64,000 nucleotides of DNA from Calendula officinalis (GCA_963853835.1 OY970825.1:29512835-29576834), one strand, 5' to 3'. Shown: positions 35,114-47,075, numbered from the stretch's first letter. Numbers and translations: made by a program. The notes: a model not told the origin generated them from the letters alone.

Positions 35114-37640
35114 TAATTTTGATGCTTAATTACTTACTAATCTTTTGATATTATACTAATTAAGTAAATCAAACGAGTGATACGAATACTAACCGGGCTT
35201 GGTTTATATAGGTAGAAAAAGCAGCAACACAATTTGGTTATTGACACAATTCCGACCATTGGAAGTACAGAAAGGTGAAAACAGTAGCATTAATGCCATT
35301 TTAATTATAAAAAAATTATGAAAATAATTAAAAATATAAAAAAAACAAAGCACCTAAAGAGATTATTCGCTAATGCTTCTTTTATATCAACTACTCCACT
35401 TGAAATTTCACCATTTTTATAAATTAAACGCAAAGCTCATTGATTATTTGTGTGGCAGTTGGAGAATGGCAAGTACCGGTACGGTACAAGTGAGAATTGT
35501 ACATGCATGACGATTGGTGAATAAAAAATATATATAAAAAGTAGATTTAATAATTTAAAATTAATTCTAAAAAAAATTGTGTTTAGCATTCATGTTTTGT
35601 AAAAAAAAACAAAATGCGTTTAGCATTCATGTTTTGTAAATTCGGACAACCCGATTGTGGAGAAGAATAACAAACTTTAAGCCTACCTTTTTAAGCCAAC
35701 CTAAACCCGACGTGATTTATAAACGGGTTGGACAGGTCGATCTGGTTTTTTTACCTGAACTCATTTAGTTTCAACTCAAACCAAATAACTTTCGTGTTGG
35801 GTTCGTGTCACTAAAATGACATAATCCAGGAAATTAATCACACAACATAACATCTCTAGAAATTTTATCACTAGTAGTACCCTTTGCAAGGATAAAAAAG
35901 ACAAAGGTCGAGAGGGTTGTGCCCCTTGCGGAGTTGCGGGGTCCTGGGGGCAGCAACCTCTCGCAAGCCTGCTCACGTACACATCACGCACTTTAGGTTT
36001 TTTATTTGGTGTAGATTTTGGGTTAAATTTTTGAGTTTGAATTATTGGCTAATATTTCAATTTTTTAAGATTGTTTTTGGTTACTAGGTAAGTTTTAAAA
36101 TCCGGTATTAGCACCATAAAACCCAAAAAATAAAAAAGTTGTTATCGTACAGATTTTTTGTGAGTTTTAAACTAATAGTTCAAAATAAAAATTTGTCCTT
36201 TTTTAAATAGGTAGTAATTTTTATATCATATTTTTCAACCTATATACTACAATAGTCATTTTTTATGTTTGTACAATCTGTAGTATAATTCGTACATTAT
36301 ACTGAATGCATAAAAAAATAAGATATACAAATTAATTCCTTTTTCAAATAGTAGAAGAAGTGGGTTAAATGATATCTAGTTAAATGGTGGGTTTAATGAT
36401 AATCAACTCACAAATGGACATGTGATAATTTACATGTTATTATAATCGTATGACATCTATGCAACATCACCACATGCAATTGTAAAAACAATTGATTTTA
36501 TTATTTAAAAGGCACAACCTTTTAATTAGTTACCGCCTGTAAAATTATTTTACCAAAAATTCACAATCACATTTCTAGAGGTAACAAATTCGATCATATG
36601 TAGAAAAACATTTACTAGATCATCAGAGTAAGGTCTAGAAACGATCACGACTAAGGTGCGTACATCACGAGTAAAACTCGGCCAACCTGGAAACCAACAG
36701 GAATATTTTTTAAAAAGAAAATTATATTATATATTTGTTGAAGTTAAAAAAAAAGTTCATTTAATCCAACTAACTATCAGGTTTTGGCCCGTTTATTAAA
36801 AAAAACAAGTTATTTGTTGTCACTTGTGATGTAATCTGGGTTTACCAGCAATCCAATTATCTGCCAACATTTGCCATTTACAGGAAAAAAAACAAAAAAA
36901 AACATTGTCTATTTATGGTTAAAAAGAGGAAGTTGCCTCGAAATTTCTCTTTTCTTACTTTTTAGATACAAATTATATTTTATATAATATAAAAATATAA
37001 AATATACAAATCTGGGTCAAAAAGAGACGACATAATGACCTACGTATTCTTTTTTCTTTGTTATTTACCCTGCAAAATTAACAATCATATTGTGAGACGT
37101 AGAAGAAGCCTCTTTCGGTCATAGATTATTGACAAATATTTAATATTAACTAAAGCTTCTAAACATGATTGAAATTTTTAATTATAATACTCATGTATTG
37201 TGAGCTAAACATTTATTATTACTAATATAATATTTTCTGATTTCCCAGGTAACCGCCCACTAAACAAAAATACATAAAATATAAACGGGTAAACGAATGA
37301 GTTTTTATCCAAAGAGGATGAGTATTTGACTCAAATGTTTGACAAAATTAACTGCAAACTTTAAAATAAACGGGTAAACGAATGAGTTTACAATCGATTT
37401 TCTTTAAAAAAACCCAGCAAAATAAAACTTTTTTGTTTTAAAAACTGCAAAAGATATCTTTCAAAGTTTGTCATAGTAGCACTAAAGTATGAAACAAACC
37501 GAACCGAACCAAACTGTAATTTCGGGTTTTAAAACCCTAGTTTACAAACTTAACAACCAAAACCGAATCTACCACAATTATCAAAACATCATTGTACTGA
37601 AAATATCTTATAAAAATCCTACCTAAAAAATAAAGTATCC
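35114..37640. other. intergenic: CNNM promoter side and ERdj2 3' side
   Basis: The first few hundred bases upstream of 35113 should hold the CNNM promoter. The rest is AT-rich with no supported gene. A GC-richer patch at 35900-35970 (CCCCTTGCGGAGTTGCGGGG, GGGGGCAGCAACC) stands out from its surroundings and I cannot assign it. Confidence 0.5.
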
Positions 37641-38807
37641 TCATTCATCATCAGAGCCCGAACCTGAATCCGAACCTGACTCATGCCCTTTACCATTAGC
37701 ATGACTTTTTCTTTTACTATCTTGTTTGTCATTATTATTATTATCATCTTCTTCATCTTCACTATACTCACTCTCAATATCTTCATCATATTCTTCTTCT
37801 TCAACATCCTCATCTTCTTCCACCCCGTCTTCCAAAACGGGCCCGTCCTCCACGAACCCGCCACGTGTCCCGGCCCGGGTCCGTTTGACCACTTTGACTT
37901 TAACCCCAACCTTCTTATCACACCCTAACCAAGAATCACACAACAAGTAACAAGTCAAACTATAGTTCCCTTCACCCGGAGCTTGAAACTTCCCCGTAAC
38001 AAGACGGGCCCCATGTTTGACCCGGTCAACCGCATCCCTAACCGCTTTACTCACTTCCTTAGCATTTGCACCCGATCCCTCCATTGTTTCCTCAACCGAT
38101 TTTGAGGCGGCGGTTATAGCCGTCGTTTCGTCCATGAAACTAACTTTTTGAGAAAACCACACGTTGTTCGAGTTCGCGTCCGCGAGAAGAAACCAACAAT
38201 TTTCTTCCTTGTGGAACGGGTAGAATGGGGCGTGCGGGAGGGCACGGGTCAACCCGTTGGCCCGTTTTAGGGTGACCCATGCTTGCAGTGTGACAACATC
38301 ACCTTCTTGTATTCCTTCTTCACCTTCGGTCCCACATGTGACTTCAACGGTTATCGATGGCATCATTTCGTGCACGGATTCAATGTCTTGGATTTCGGGG
38401 TCGGAAAGTCCCGCGGTTTGGGACAGTAATTCGGTACGGGCCTCGAGTGACATGTCACGAAGCTCTTGAAGGGTTTTCACTTTCTGTGAAATTATATATA
38501 AATATTTAAATTAAATCAAATAATATTTGCAAAGTTGGTATTTTTTTTCTTCATGGAAACGGGCCAAAACGGGTACTTTTGACCCGTTTCTAATTTATAT
38601 AAATTTTGAATTTTTACCCATTATTATATAGTTTTTTACCTTGCGGGCTAACTTTTTTATGACGGATTCATCAAAATGAGGAAGTTGTAGAAACGGTGCA
38701 ATTCCTTCAGAAGATCCACCACTAGCTTTCCTTGCACTAAGAGGAACAGCCTGCATTAAAAAAACAAATTAAAAAAATATATATTATAAATTGATACTGG
38801 AAATTAT

Positions 38808-38859
<52 letters not shown>

Positions 38860-41593
38860 GATGACTAATTTACCTGGATAATACACTGAGAGAGCTCGAC
38901 AACACCAACTGCAGGCCTTAGCCAACCATGCCCTTGAGACGAGCGTGGTATAACTGCCATCTGTAAACAATAACATAATGGAACAATTAAACGTCTGACC
39001 TAAAAATTAGGGTATAATTTTAATTTTAATTTTAAAAAAAAAAAAGAAATTATAAAAAAGTACCTTCATTAACTCATCAAGAAGGCGAGGTGCAAGCTCC
39101 ACCACACGTTTAAAATCATTATGTAATTCTGGGGTTAAAGCTGCTGTTTGACGAGTTAAATGAGCTTGAAGCAACAACTCTGTCTGCAAACAAACCAAAT
39201 AAATAAATATTATTACTTTATAAATCCACATAAGTAAAATAAGTAGGTTATGGATACATCAAAAAGTAAAAAAAAAATCCATGTGGCAAAAACAAGTGCC
39301 ACGTCAGCAAAAATACCTTTACTAGTGCAGGGTGTTGCTTCCAAAACTTGGCTTGTTCTTGTTTAATATTTTTAAGATCCAAATTTAACTCACTTCTAAC
39401 TAACATAAACAGTTTTTGAAGGGGTTCTCCATCGGGCCTACGAACTGGAATTTCCATGTATTCCGCAGCTTTAATCAGCACATCCATTATTTTGCTGTAC
39501 AATCCACAAATAAATATAATATTAATATATATTGGGGATTTATAATGGTAGATGACTAGATATGGCAAAATGGGCAGGTCGGGTAGGTTGGGCAATGGGT
39601 CAAAACGGGTAATTTTAGGAGAGGCAACACTTTTCTCCAAAACTTTAATCCTTGTTATAAAAAAAAAATTATTAACAAGGGGTTTTTTTTTTTTGGGAAA
39701 ATTGTTTTTATATCCATGTAAAATTCACAAATTATTTCTATATCCTTCTCAAATTCATAAATTATCTTTATATCCTTATAAACTTTGTAATTGCCTTCAT
39801 ACCCTTCCAACCTTTAAAACTCTTTTTTATGTCCAAAAACTTATTTTATTATTTATTAAATCATGATAATATCAATAATACAGTCAAATAAACATGATTA
39901 TTAATACATAATCAACAGATATATTGCATAGTTATTGTATAATTATTGATATTATAATGATTTAATAAATATTAAAATAGGTTTTTGGACATAAAAGAGA
40001 GTTTCAAAGATTTAGAAGGATATAGAGGCAATTACAAAGTTTAGAAGGATATAAAGATATTTTATGAATTTAAGAAGGATATATAAATAATTTATGAGTT
40101 TTACAAGGATATAAAAGCAATTGTCCCTTTTTTCAAATTAAAATAACAATGTAGTTTTACATATGTCCTTGATTAGTCATTGTACAAATATCTGTCCTAT
40201 TGGGTCATTAAAAGATGATTTTACATGTGCTGAGGTGGCACGTGACTCGTCATTTTTGTTGTTGTCAAGTTTAGGTCATTAAATTACCACTGTCACGTCA
40301 TCGTTTTCTCAGTTGGCCAAATGACCCAATCAAGACACAAAAGTACAAAATCATATTTTAATGCATTAAATCAGTCGGTGTCAATTATAAATTATTATAT
40401 AAGAAAAATAAAGTTATTTTTATAATGATAGTGAAATGATACATACCTCGGGGCTAAAGACGGTTTCATGAAGTAATAATAAGCAGATAATGTTTGATGC
40501 ATGACATAATTTCCCGTATATTTTGATGATCTTGATAGATATACAACCGCAACCACTAATGGAAGTAAAATACAAACACCAACAATCCATAATAATAATA
40601 TCCCACCAGATGCACCTTCTATATTTAGCAGAAATTCAGGAAGAGCTATTCCCATTTGAAATCCCTAAATTAAAAACACAATTAATAAAATCGTTTAATA
40701 ATGACCAAACCACCCCTGGATTATATAAACTTCCTATCGTCTAAATTTTAAATAGTATTGTTATTTTATACTCCCTCCGTCCCTTAATAAAGTTCCCATT
40801 TCTATCAAAAATTTTGTCCCAAAATAAAGTTCCCATTTCTCAAATTAGAGGGACCCACTCAATAAAATAATATAATTACCATGTACTTCACCACTAACTA
40901 TCATTGAAAAACACTTTCTCTCTCCAAAATAACCTTATATTTTAATCAAATTTATTACCAAAACCCCACCACTAACTAACTCCTAAAAACGTGTGCCCAA
41001 TTGAAATGGGAACTTTATTAAGGGACGGAGGGAGTAATTATTATAAGTATTATTGTTAGTATTCTTCTTATTATCGCCCCATTTTTATTAAAGCAATCAA
41101 ATTTCCATGTGGGTAAAAGAAAAATAAACAAATCAAATCCGTTGTAAACAATTATTTAATTTTCCCATAACATATGTAGACCAACTAATCCTTGTTAACT
41201 ATAGATAAGTAAATGGATTATTTCCACGCGTAAGGGGGTGTTTGGGTTGCGATTTAAAGCGGATTATCTGCTTATTGCGTCTTAAAAATGAAAATAATCT
41301 AAAATGAGTGTTTGGCAAAAGTCTGGAAAAAAATCAATTATTTGTGTTTTGGAAAAAATAGATGGGGAGGTGCTTATTGCGTTTTGAAAGCTGATTATTT
41401 GCATTTTACCTATTAACTAAACAAATAATCAGGTTCGCCAAACACTAAAAAGAAACTATGATTTCAAACTAGCATAATCAAATCCAAACAAACAATATTT
41501 TTTAGAATCACGTTTTGTAACTGCTGATTATCCGTTTTCAAAATTACCTCACGTATAACTGTAAAGTAATAAACTTTATTCCATACAAAATGT

Positions 41594-41660
<67 letters not shown>

Positions 41661-42357
41661 CCACCTGTCGGCCATCTGGATGACCGTATTTTTCAAAATT
41701 TTCACGGGAAATTGGATCTGTAAGTGCTTGATAAGCTTTAGCAATTGATTCAATAAAATATTTATGAGCATTTGGATCTGGATTTTTATCAGGGTGATAT
41801 TGAACAGAAAGTCGTCTATACGCCTTTTTTATTTCAGAATCAGATGCTCCATGTTGTAATCCAAGAATACTAAACGGTTCAAATACTTGCACCTGATTCA
41901 ACCAAAAACAATTTTTAAATTAAATCAAAATATAACTAACTTTTCATTGAATGATTAATATATTAAACTAATTTACTTACTTCGCGATTTGTAGTCTTAA
42001 TATAGTATACAAGACCACCCATGATAATCCATAATAGCACCAATGTAAAGTTACTCCATGTTGACACATTTGAAATCTGTTAATACATATTAAGATTATA
42101 TAAATTTTGTTACATTTATTGGCAATATTCCGAAAATAAGCTACAAAAAATCTGAAAAAAAAGACGGTTACCTTTTTAAATATTGATTTACGGTATTTTC
42201 CTGAGCGGAAACAAACCGAACACTGACAATTGATACTTTTTGCTTTTTTTGAGGCAGCACGACAAAGCTTCATGATTGTGTATGGTACAAGTGGCAATGC
42301 AATCATTGTCAATATGAATATTGGGAAGAGTGCACCGTTGTCTTCCGTTGCAGCCAT
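37641..42357 (-). CDS. ERDJ2: ERdj2/Sec63-type ER translocation J-protein, 9 coding exons
   Basis: Exons (high to low): 42357-42172, 42076-41981, 41892-41665, 40664-40447, 39494-39317, 39183-39064, 38960-38874, 38750-38640, 38483-37641. All are GT-AG, giving 688 aa, close to Arabidopsis ERdj2A. Sec63-type proteins sit in the ER membrane beside Sec61 and recruit BiP through a lumenal J-domain for protein import. Three membrane segments are visible: FPIFILTMIALPLVPYTIM (about 11-29), LVLLWIIMGGLVYYI (exon 2) and ILLLWIVGVCILLPLVVAVV (exon 4). The J-domain (exon 3) has YHPDKNPDP with the HPD triad at about 127-129. Exons 4-9 form the Brl/Sec63 domain, and the tail is strongly acidic (EEDEDVEEEEYDED and Ser/Asp repeats). 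The last exon carries almost half the protein. Confidence 0.95.
38812..38858. repeat. (CA)n(TA)n microsatellite
   Basis: A CA run from about 38812 to 38848 passes into TATATATAT. It lies in the ERDJ2 intron between the exons at 38874 and 38750. Confidence 0.95.
39695..40127. repeat. 433-bp fold-back in ERDJ2 intron
   Basis: GGGAAAATTGTTTTTATATCC at the left is mirrored by GGATATAAAAGCAATTGTCCC at the right. The two arms of about 170 bp stay similar inward, sharing repeated TATATCCTT words and TTATGTCCAAAAAC. The spacer is about 90 bp. Runs of T flank both sides (TTTTTT), a possible target duplication. It is non-coding, between the exons at 40447 and 39494. Confidence 0.75.
40769..41036. mobile_element. 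Stowaway MITE in ERDJ2 intron
   Basis: The element (40771-41034, 264 bp) has TIRs CTCCCTCCGTCCCTTAATAA and its complement, with TA at 40769-40770 and 41035-41036. This is a textbook Stowaway end. Confidence 0.92.
41231..41555. repeat. MITE-like fragment in ERDJ2 intron
   Basis: GGGGGTGTTTGGGTTGCGATT follows TAA on the left. The inner part (GAATCACGTTTTGTAACTGC) matches the block at 57270-57300. The right terminal repeat is missing, so it looks truncated. Confidence 0.55.
41591..41656. repeat. (TG)n(AG)n microsatellite
   Basis: A TG run (about 41591-41618) followed by an AG run (to about 41656). It sits just inside the intron after the ERDJ2 J-domain exon, 9 bp from the donor, and is likely to vary in length. 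Confidence 0.95.
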
Positions 42358-43320
42358 TGAAACTTTCTTTTTATGTAGCTTTTTATACGGTTGTTAATTT
42401 ATCTGTTAATAACAAAATATCAAATAGGTCATAATGTTATATCATATTTGCCATAATTTGAGGCGGGGGAAGACATCTGGTTGTGATTGTTCTGAAAGTG
42501 TTAACCTTATATATGAAAATGTCAGATTTTTATATAACGATAACTAGTAAATAAACAATAACTGATTCAAGTCTTTAACAAGTTTTTAATGATCCAACTG
42601 GGACATAAAACCATCTTTTGATGACACAATTCGACAAAGTTTTGTACAATGACTATTGATTGAACATAATTTTAGACAAAAAAAAAAAAAAACCTATCTT
42701 TTTTCTCAAAAAGTTTATTAATTTGAAAAAAAAAAGGCTACAAATGCTATCATATTAACCAGATACAATTGAAAACTGAATTACTCATTGTAAAGTTCAA
42801 AATTCATGAGATCATGCAGCTGAATTAACTGCATGGTGCTATAACAAATCAAATCTGGTAAATCAATTCAACATGAATCCGATCAATTCATTCTTCATAC
42901 AACATGCATTAGCAACAATCAAATTGCATAAATCGAAACGTAAACCTAGAAGTTAACGAAAGATCAAATAGAAACAAAACTTAACACGATATGTCTGACA
43001 AAACTTCAATTCAACAAGCTTAAAACGAAATCAATTAAAATCACCATTAACATAAAGATCCCCAATTTCGAGACATGAATAAGCTAGAATTGTAAGTAAT
43101 ATTAAAACCCTCAATAAACAGCTCATACACTGCTCAAACGAGCAAATTGCTTTGAAATTGATGGTGAATTACAGATAATTCAATTGAATAAGGTGTAGAT
43201 GATGACTTACCTATGAGTAAATTGCAATTGAAAGAGATCAATTGATTAAACTCTAGGGCAAGAACATGGAAATTGGGGGAAGAAGGTTTTTGTGCAGTGA
43301 GCGTCTCTTCTTGCTGTTTC
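42358..43320 (-). other. ERDJ2 5' UTR with intron
   Basis: Upstream of ATG 42357 the leader runs back to an AG acceptor at 42404-42403. A good donor (ATAG|GTAAGTC) lies at 43210, so an intron of about 808 bp (43210-42403) probably splits the 5' UTR. The leader exon (about 43211-43320) is CT/CA-rich and ATG-poor near the donor. The transcription start is not defined by sequence. Confidence 0.6.
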
Positions 43321-43470
43321 TATTCGAGTGTGAAAACCGGAATTAAATATCCAGATCCAGGATTAATCGGGCGTGTTTGGGTATGAGATTTGAAAATATT
43401 AAGTAACATTTTAATATTCATTAATTAACTTTAATTTAATATGAAGTTATGGTTATAGTAATATAATAAA
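43321..43470. other. ERDJ2 promoter region
   Basis: Short AT-rich stretch between the likely ERDJ2 leader and the Helitron end. Presumed to hold the promoter; no motif is clear. Confidence 0.35.
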
Positions 43471-43960
43471 CTAGTTTCATAACCCGCAGGATGGGCGGGC
43501 TAGCTGTAAGAAATATAATTGATGAAAAAACGTAAGAAATTATATGGTCAACTATTATTAAAATGATGATTAAATGTTTTGTTGTACATGAATAATCGGT
43601 AAAAATAAATCAAGAAAGAAAACGAAATTTTATTGTATAAGACGTTTGTTGTTGAGTTTGTATAGTTACCATCTTGGTCGCAACAGATAATTTTCAAGCA
43701 TTTATTTCTCTTTACTCTTGATACGTCAACATATAACTGGTCATGTGAGAATACTGATATTTGGTCAAACAATCAACTCGTGACAATGTTTGCCCATGGT
43801 TTTTTTAATAGTCATTGGAAAACGTACTTAAATAGGAAATTGTCTTCGGCTCAATTTGAAAGGCATAGTTTTTGTCGTAAGGACTAATAATCATACGTGA
43901 GATAACACAAATTGTACAAACTTTGTCACGATCTTACCTTCAATTATATTAGCATGGTTC
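43471..43960 (-). pseudogene. Helitron 3' end with helicase remnant
   Basis: On the minus strand the sequence ends GCGGGTTATGAAACTAG followed by T, preceded by a CCCGC...GCGGG hairpin, which is the typical Helitron 3' terminus. Just upstream (43930-43700) are broken helicase C-terminal motifs: VISRMIISPYDK, RRQFPI with a stop, then VFSHDQLYVDVSRVK. Intact Helitrons encode a Rep-helicase for rolling-circle transposition. Several stops and frame changes show this is dead. The 5' end is not located. Confidence 0.75.
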
Positions 43961-44149
43961 TATTGCATAAATCTACTTTCTGATTAATGTTTTGCATACA
44001 CATTACAGGAGCATCTATCTTTAACTTCAATATATGATGCGTGACACCTGACATTTTTTATAGTATACAAGAATTATGTGGTGTAAAGATCGAGGCTAAA
44101 CATAGTATCATCAACAATTTCATGTGTGAGTGTTGATAATAATATGTTT

Positions 44150-44940
44150 AGACTATAATATTTTTGGTTCATAATATCTTTAAACATTGATTATTTTAAC
44201 TTTCGAGCATAATAAAATTGGATTATAATAAATTTAAATTACATTTTTAGATCATAAGATTTTTTTCGTAAAATGCTTGAACCACGACATTTTTTTGTTC
44301 AAATTTTTATGTCTATACTCATTTCGTAAAGAATTTAATTTTAATAACTTTTATTTTCTTAAAATTTTTGTGATTATAACATTTTGTGATCATAATAAAT
44401 TTAAACAACACTTTTAGATCATAAGATTTTTTTTCGTAAAATGTTTGAACCATGATATTTTTTTTTCAAATTTTTATGATTATACTTATTTCGTAAATAA
44501 TTTAATTTTAAGAACTTTGATTTTCTTAAAATTTTTGGGATTATAACATTTTGTGATCATAATAAATTTAAATTACATTTTTAGATCATAAGATTTTTTT
44601 TTCGTAAAATGTTTGAACCATTGTTGGGTCACATTTATTGTAACTAATAGTCTAGGGACCATTTTGTATTTAGTCGAAACTTTGGCTAGGTATATATAGT
44701 AAGTAGTAACCTAATTTGCATAACCTTTGCCCAAATTGTAGCAGCCCCATCAATAGCAAAGTGTTCAAATATTATATCCATCTTAATCTTCCTATATTAT
44801 CACTTGTTTATGCTTAATCTATGAATTAATCATTGAATTCACAATCTACAACCATGATATTTTTTTCTTCAAATTTTTATGACTATACTCATTTCGTAAA
44901 GAATTTAATTTTAAGAACTTTGATTTTTTTAAAATTTTTT
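44150..44940. repeat. 167-bp tandem array interrupted by a solo LTR
   Basis: The word AATTTAAAYWACAYTTTTAGATC recurs at 44231, 44398 and 44565, a constant 167-bp period. Each unit continues with CATAAGATTTTTTT, CGTAAAATGYTTGAACCA and TTTCGTAAA. A fourth partial unit resumes after the solo LTR at 44851. It is AT-rich and lies between two outward-facing Helitron ends. Confidence 0.8.
44617..44855. mobile_element. 229-bp solo LTR with TSD ACCAT
   Basis: TGTTGGGTCACATTTATTG (44622) to ACAATCTACA (44850) has TG...CA ends. ACCAT flanks both sides (44617-44621 and 44851-44855). The flanks rejoin to GAACCATGATATTTTT, exactly as in the neighbouring uninterrupted unit near 44452, confirming an insertion. 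It contains TATATATAG near 44693. It is probably a Copia or TRIM-type solo LTR. Confidence 0.85.
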
Positions 44941-45894
44941 GTTTACAAATAATAAGCAAAGCTATGGGCGAAAAACGAAGCGAGGGAAGACATGAATATG
45001 TTTCCATATAAAGAAGAAGTCAATTGTCTATTATGCCCTTTGAGTCAGCGTCCATGTCATCATTAAGAAGCAATGTTATTGGTACATGTCATCAAATTAA
45101 AATCATGTCATTGCTTCATATATAGGTGGGAGATTATTATTTTATTATTTAATTATTATATAATACATTTAAAACTTGGTGAATAGTATCCGCTAATAAA
45201 GAAACACCTGTTAATTTTTTGACAGACTTGTTGTATATCAGATCCACTCCTATACCTGCTGACATTTTGGTTTTTGGGTAGGTTAGGGTGAAACACACAT
45301 GTGTGGATCTAACCCGGAAATTCTCCTCTTGTGGGTTTAAGTAGTTGGGGTGTCACATTTGAAAGCCGCCTCGTGTAAAGTGACAAAGCACGAGAATTCA
45401 TGCATTGAAAATCGAAAAGTGCTTATTCCTTTTGCATTTGATATTTTTGATTTCCTTGCACCTTAAGCGGTGGAGCTTCTTAACAGAGTACAAAATGTTA
45501 TGCATAGAAAGATAATGACACCTAGATCCACAAAATTTTGGTTTAAAAAATTAGTTTTGCAATTCAAAAAGGAACAGTGACACATCGTTTTTCTCGTTTG
45601 CCTTCCTTCTCTATGTAAAAAAAAAAAGAGAGATCTTTGATCTATATTAATGATAAATTTGCGAAATTTTCTTAATTTTAGATATTTTGACATTTAAGTT
45701 TTGAATTATATTTTAACCTTCTTTGTTTTAACTTGTTGATATTTTTCTAAAAAATGTAATGTGCAAATTGGTAATATAACAGTTTTTTAACTTGATTTTA
45801 CAGATCAAATTATATATAATATCAAAATTATTAAGAATACGAATTTGTTGTTTTACAAATACGATAACATATTAGTTTGAGTATTATATGAAAA

Positions 45895-45930
45895 TTCCCC
45901 CGCAACAGCGCGTGAGTAAAAATTTACTAG
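45895..45930 (+). mobile_element. Helitron 3' terminus (plus strand)
   Basis: CCCCCGCAACAGCGCG, a short hairpin, followed by TTTACTAG and then T fits a Helitron 3' end. It faces away from the minus-strand end at 43471, so the segment between is bounded by two 3' ends. Confidence 0.65.
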
Positions 45931-46307
45931 TTTTAAATATTATGAAAGGCAAGGGATTGAAAAGATAAAAAAATACATTTTTATTTGAAAAAAAAATAGT
46001 ACATTATAAAAGAGAAAACTCTAATTATGTTAAACGGTTTATTTAATAAACTCTTTGATGACAAAACCATACTAACAAAAAATGTTGGGCAACTTTGGGG
46101 GTGTTTGGGAGGGCTTATTTAGGGGGCTTATGAGCTTTTTAGCTTATTTAAATTTAATAAACATTTTTAAGTGTTTGGTAGAGCTTATCTTACTACTTAC
46201 TAATGCATTTAGGCCTACCTCTTTTAGTAAGTTTAAGGAGCTCTTTAATTTTAAGTTTAAGGAGATTTCCACTTTTAGTAAGTTCTTTAACTAAAAAAAT
46301 AAAGTGT

Positions 46308-46384
46308 GGCTTACAAGATTCGAACACAAGACCTCTCCTAAGTAGTCACTATGTGTTAACCAATTGCTATAACTTACACTTTAT
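46308..46384 (-). repeat. tRNA-like Pol III module, copy 1
   Basis: On the minus strand TAGCAATTGGTTAA resembles an A box and GTGTTCGAATC a B box, about 50 bp apart. The ends do not form a proper acceptor stem, so it is not a functional tRNA. It suits a tRNA-derived SINE head or a captured fragment. Confidence 0.5.
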
Positions 46385-46707
46385 TTCAAACCACCAACAT
46401 TAAATGCAATAGCCTGTAATTCCAAGCATTTGACCTGCCCTTATATTTACGGAAGTTAATTAATTGAGCTTTTCGGTTTCGATTTGTATTTCTGGAAATT
46501 AATTAATTGACATTTCTTACCATCTTTTATTTCCGTTTTTCTTTTTATTTCCGAAAACTATCTTACCATCTTTTATTAATCCGTTTTGACCTTTCTTTCC
46601 ATCTTTTATTTCCGAGCTACGTTTTTATTTTCGACCACAACCTACACATAAACACGATGCTACAAATCAGGCGACATTTTACCCATGACATATGCTCCGG
46701 TTAAATT

Positions 46708-46785
46708 GTTGCTTACAGGATTCGAACACAATACCTTTTTCTATGTACAGAATGTGTGTTAACCAATTGATCTAAATGGCACTTT
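46708..46785 (-). repeat. tRNA-like Pol III module, copy 2
   Basis: Same layout as copy 1: TAGATCAATTGGTTAA then GTGTTCGAATCC on the minus strand, followed by TGTAAGCA. The two copies are similar but not identical. Confidence 0.5.
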
Positions 46786-47043
46786 GTTTTAGAACAAATA
46801 AACAACCAACTTTAAATAGAAAACATATTGTATCGAACTTTCCATGATCAAGATATTTGTTTGTGTGCTCACATATTCTTTAATTATAATCCTTAAGTTT
46901 GTTGAACTTGAATGTATTATTATGTTCAAGATGATAATGATTACTAATTGCAATTTTTAAAGACGGAAAAAATCATTCATTTGCCCAATTATTACCGTGT
47001 AAACGAACAACACTTGCTCGCCACGAAATATAGTTTCTGGGTA

Positions 47044-47075
47044 CTCGCGGCCGCATTGCGCGGGTACCCTGCTAG
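47044..47075 (+). mobile_element. Helitron 3' terminus (second plus-strand)
   Basis: CGCGGCCGCATTGCGCGGGT gives a GC hairpin, then ACCCTGCTAG followed by T. This fits a Helitron end. The matching 5' TC end is not identified. Confidence 0.65.

Larger units (their letters stand above)
45931..47040. other. intergenic with tRNA-like modules, probably Helitron interior
   Basis: No gene is supported. It contains two minus-strand tRNA-like modules and AAGCTTATT-rich sequence near 46090-46260. It precedes a Helitron-type 3' end at 47075 and may be that element's interior. Confidence 0.45.

Noticed and set aside
46308..46785. Genuine tRNA genes
   Set aside because: A- and B-box words are present, but acceptor and anticodon stems do not pair well and no clear tRNA ends are seen.
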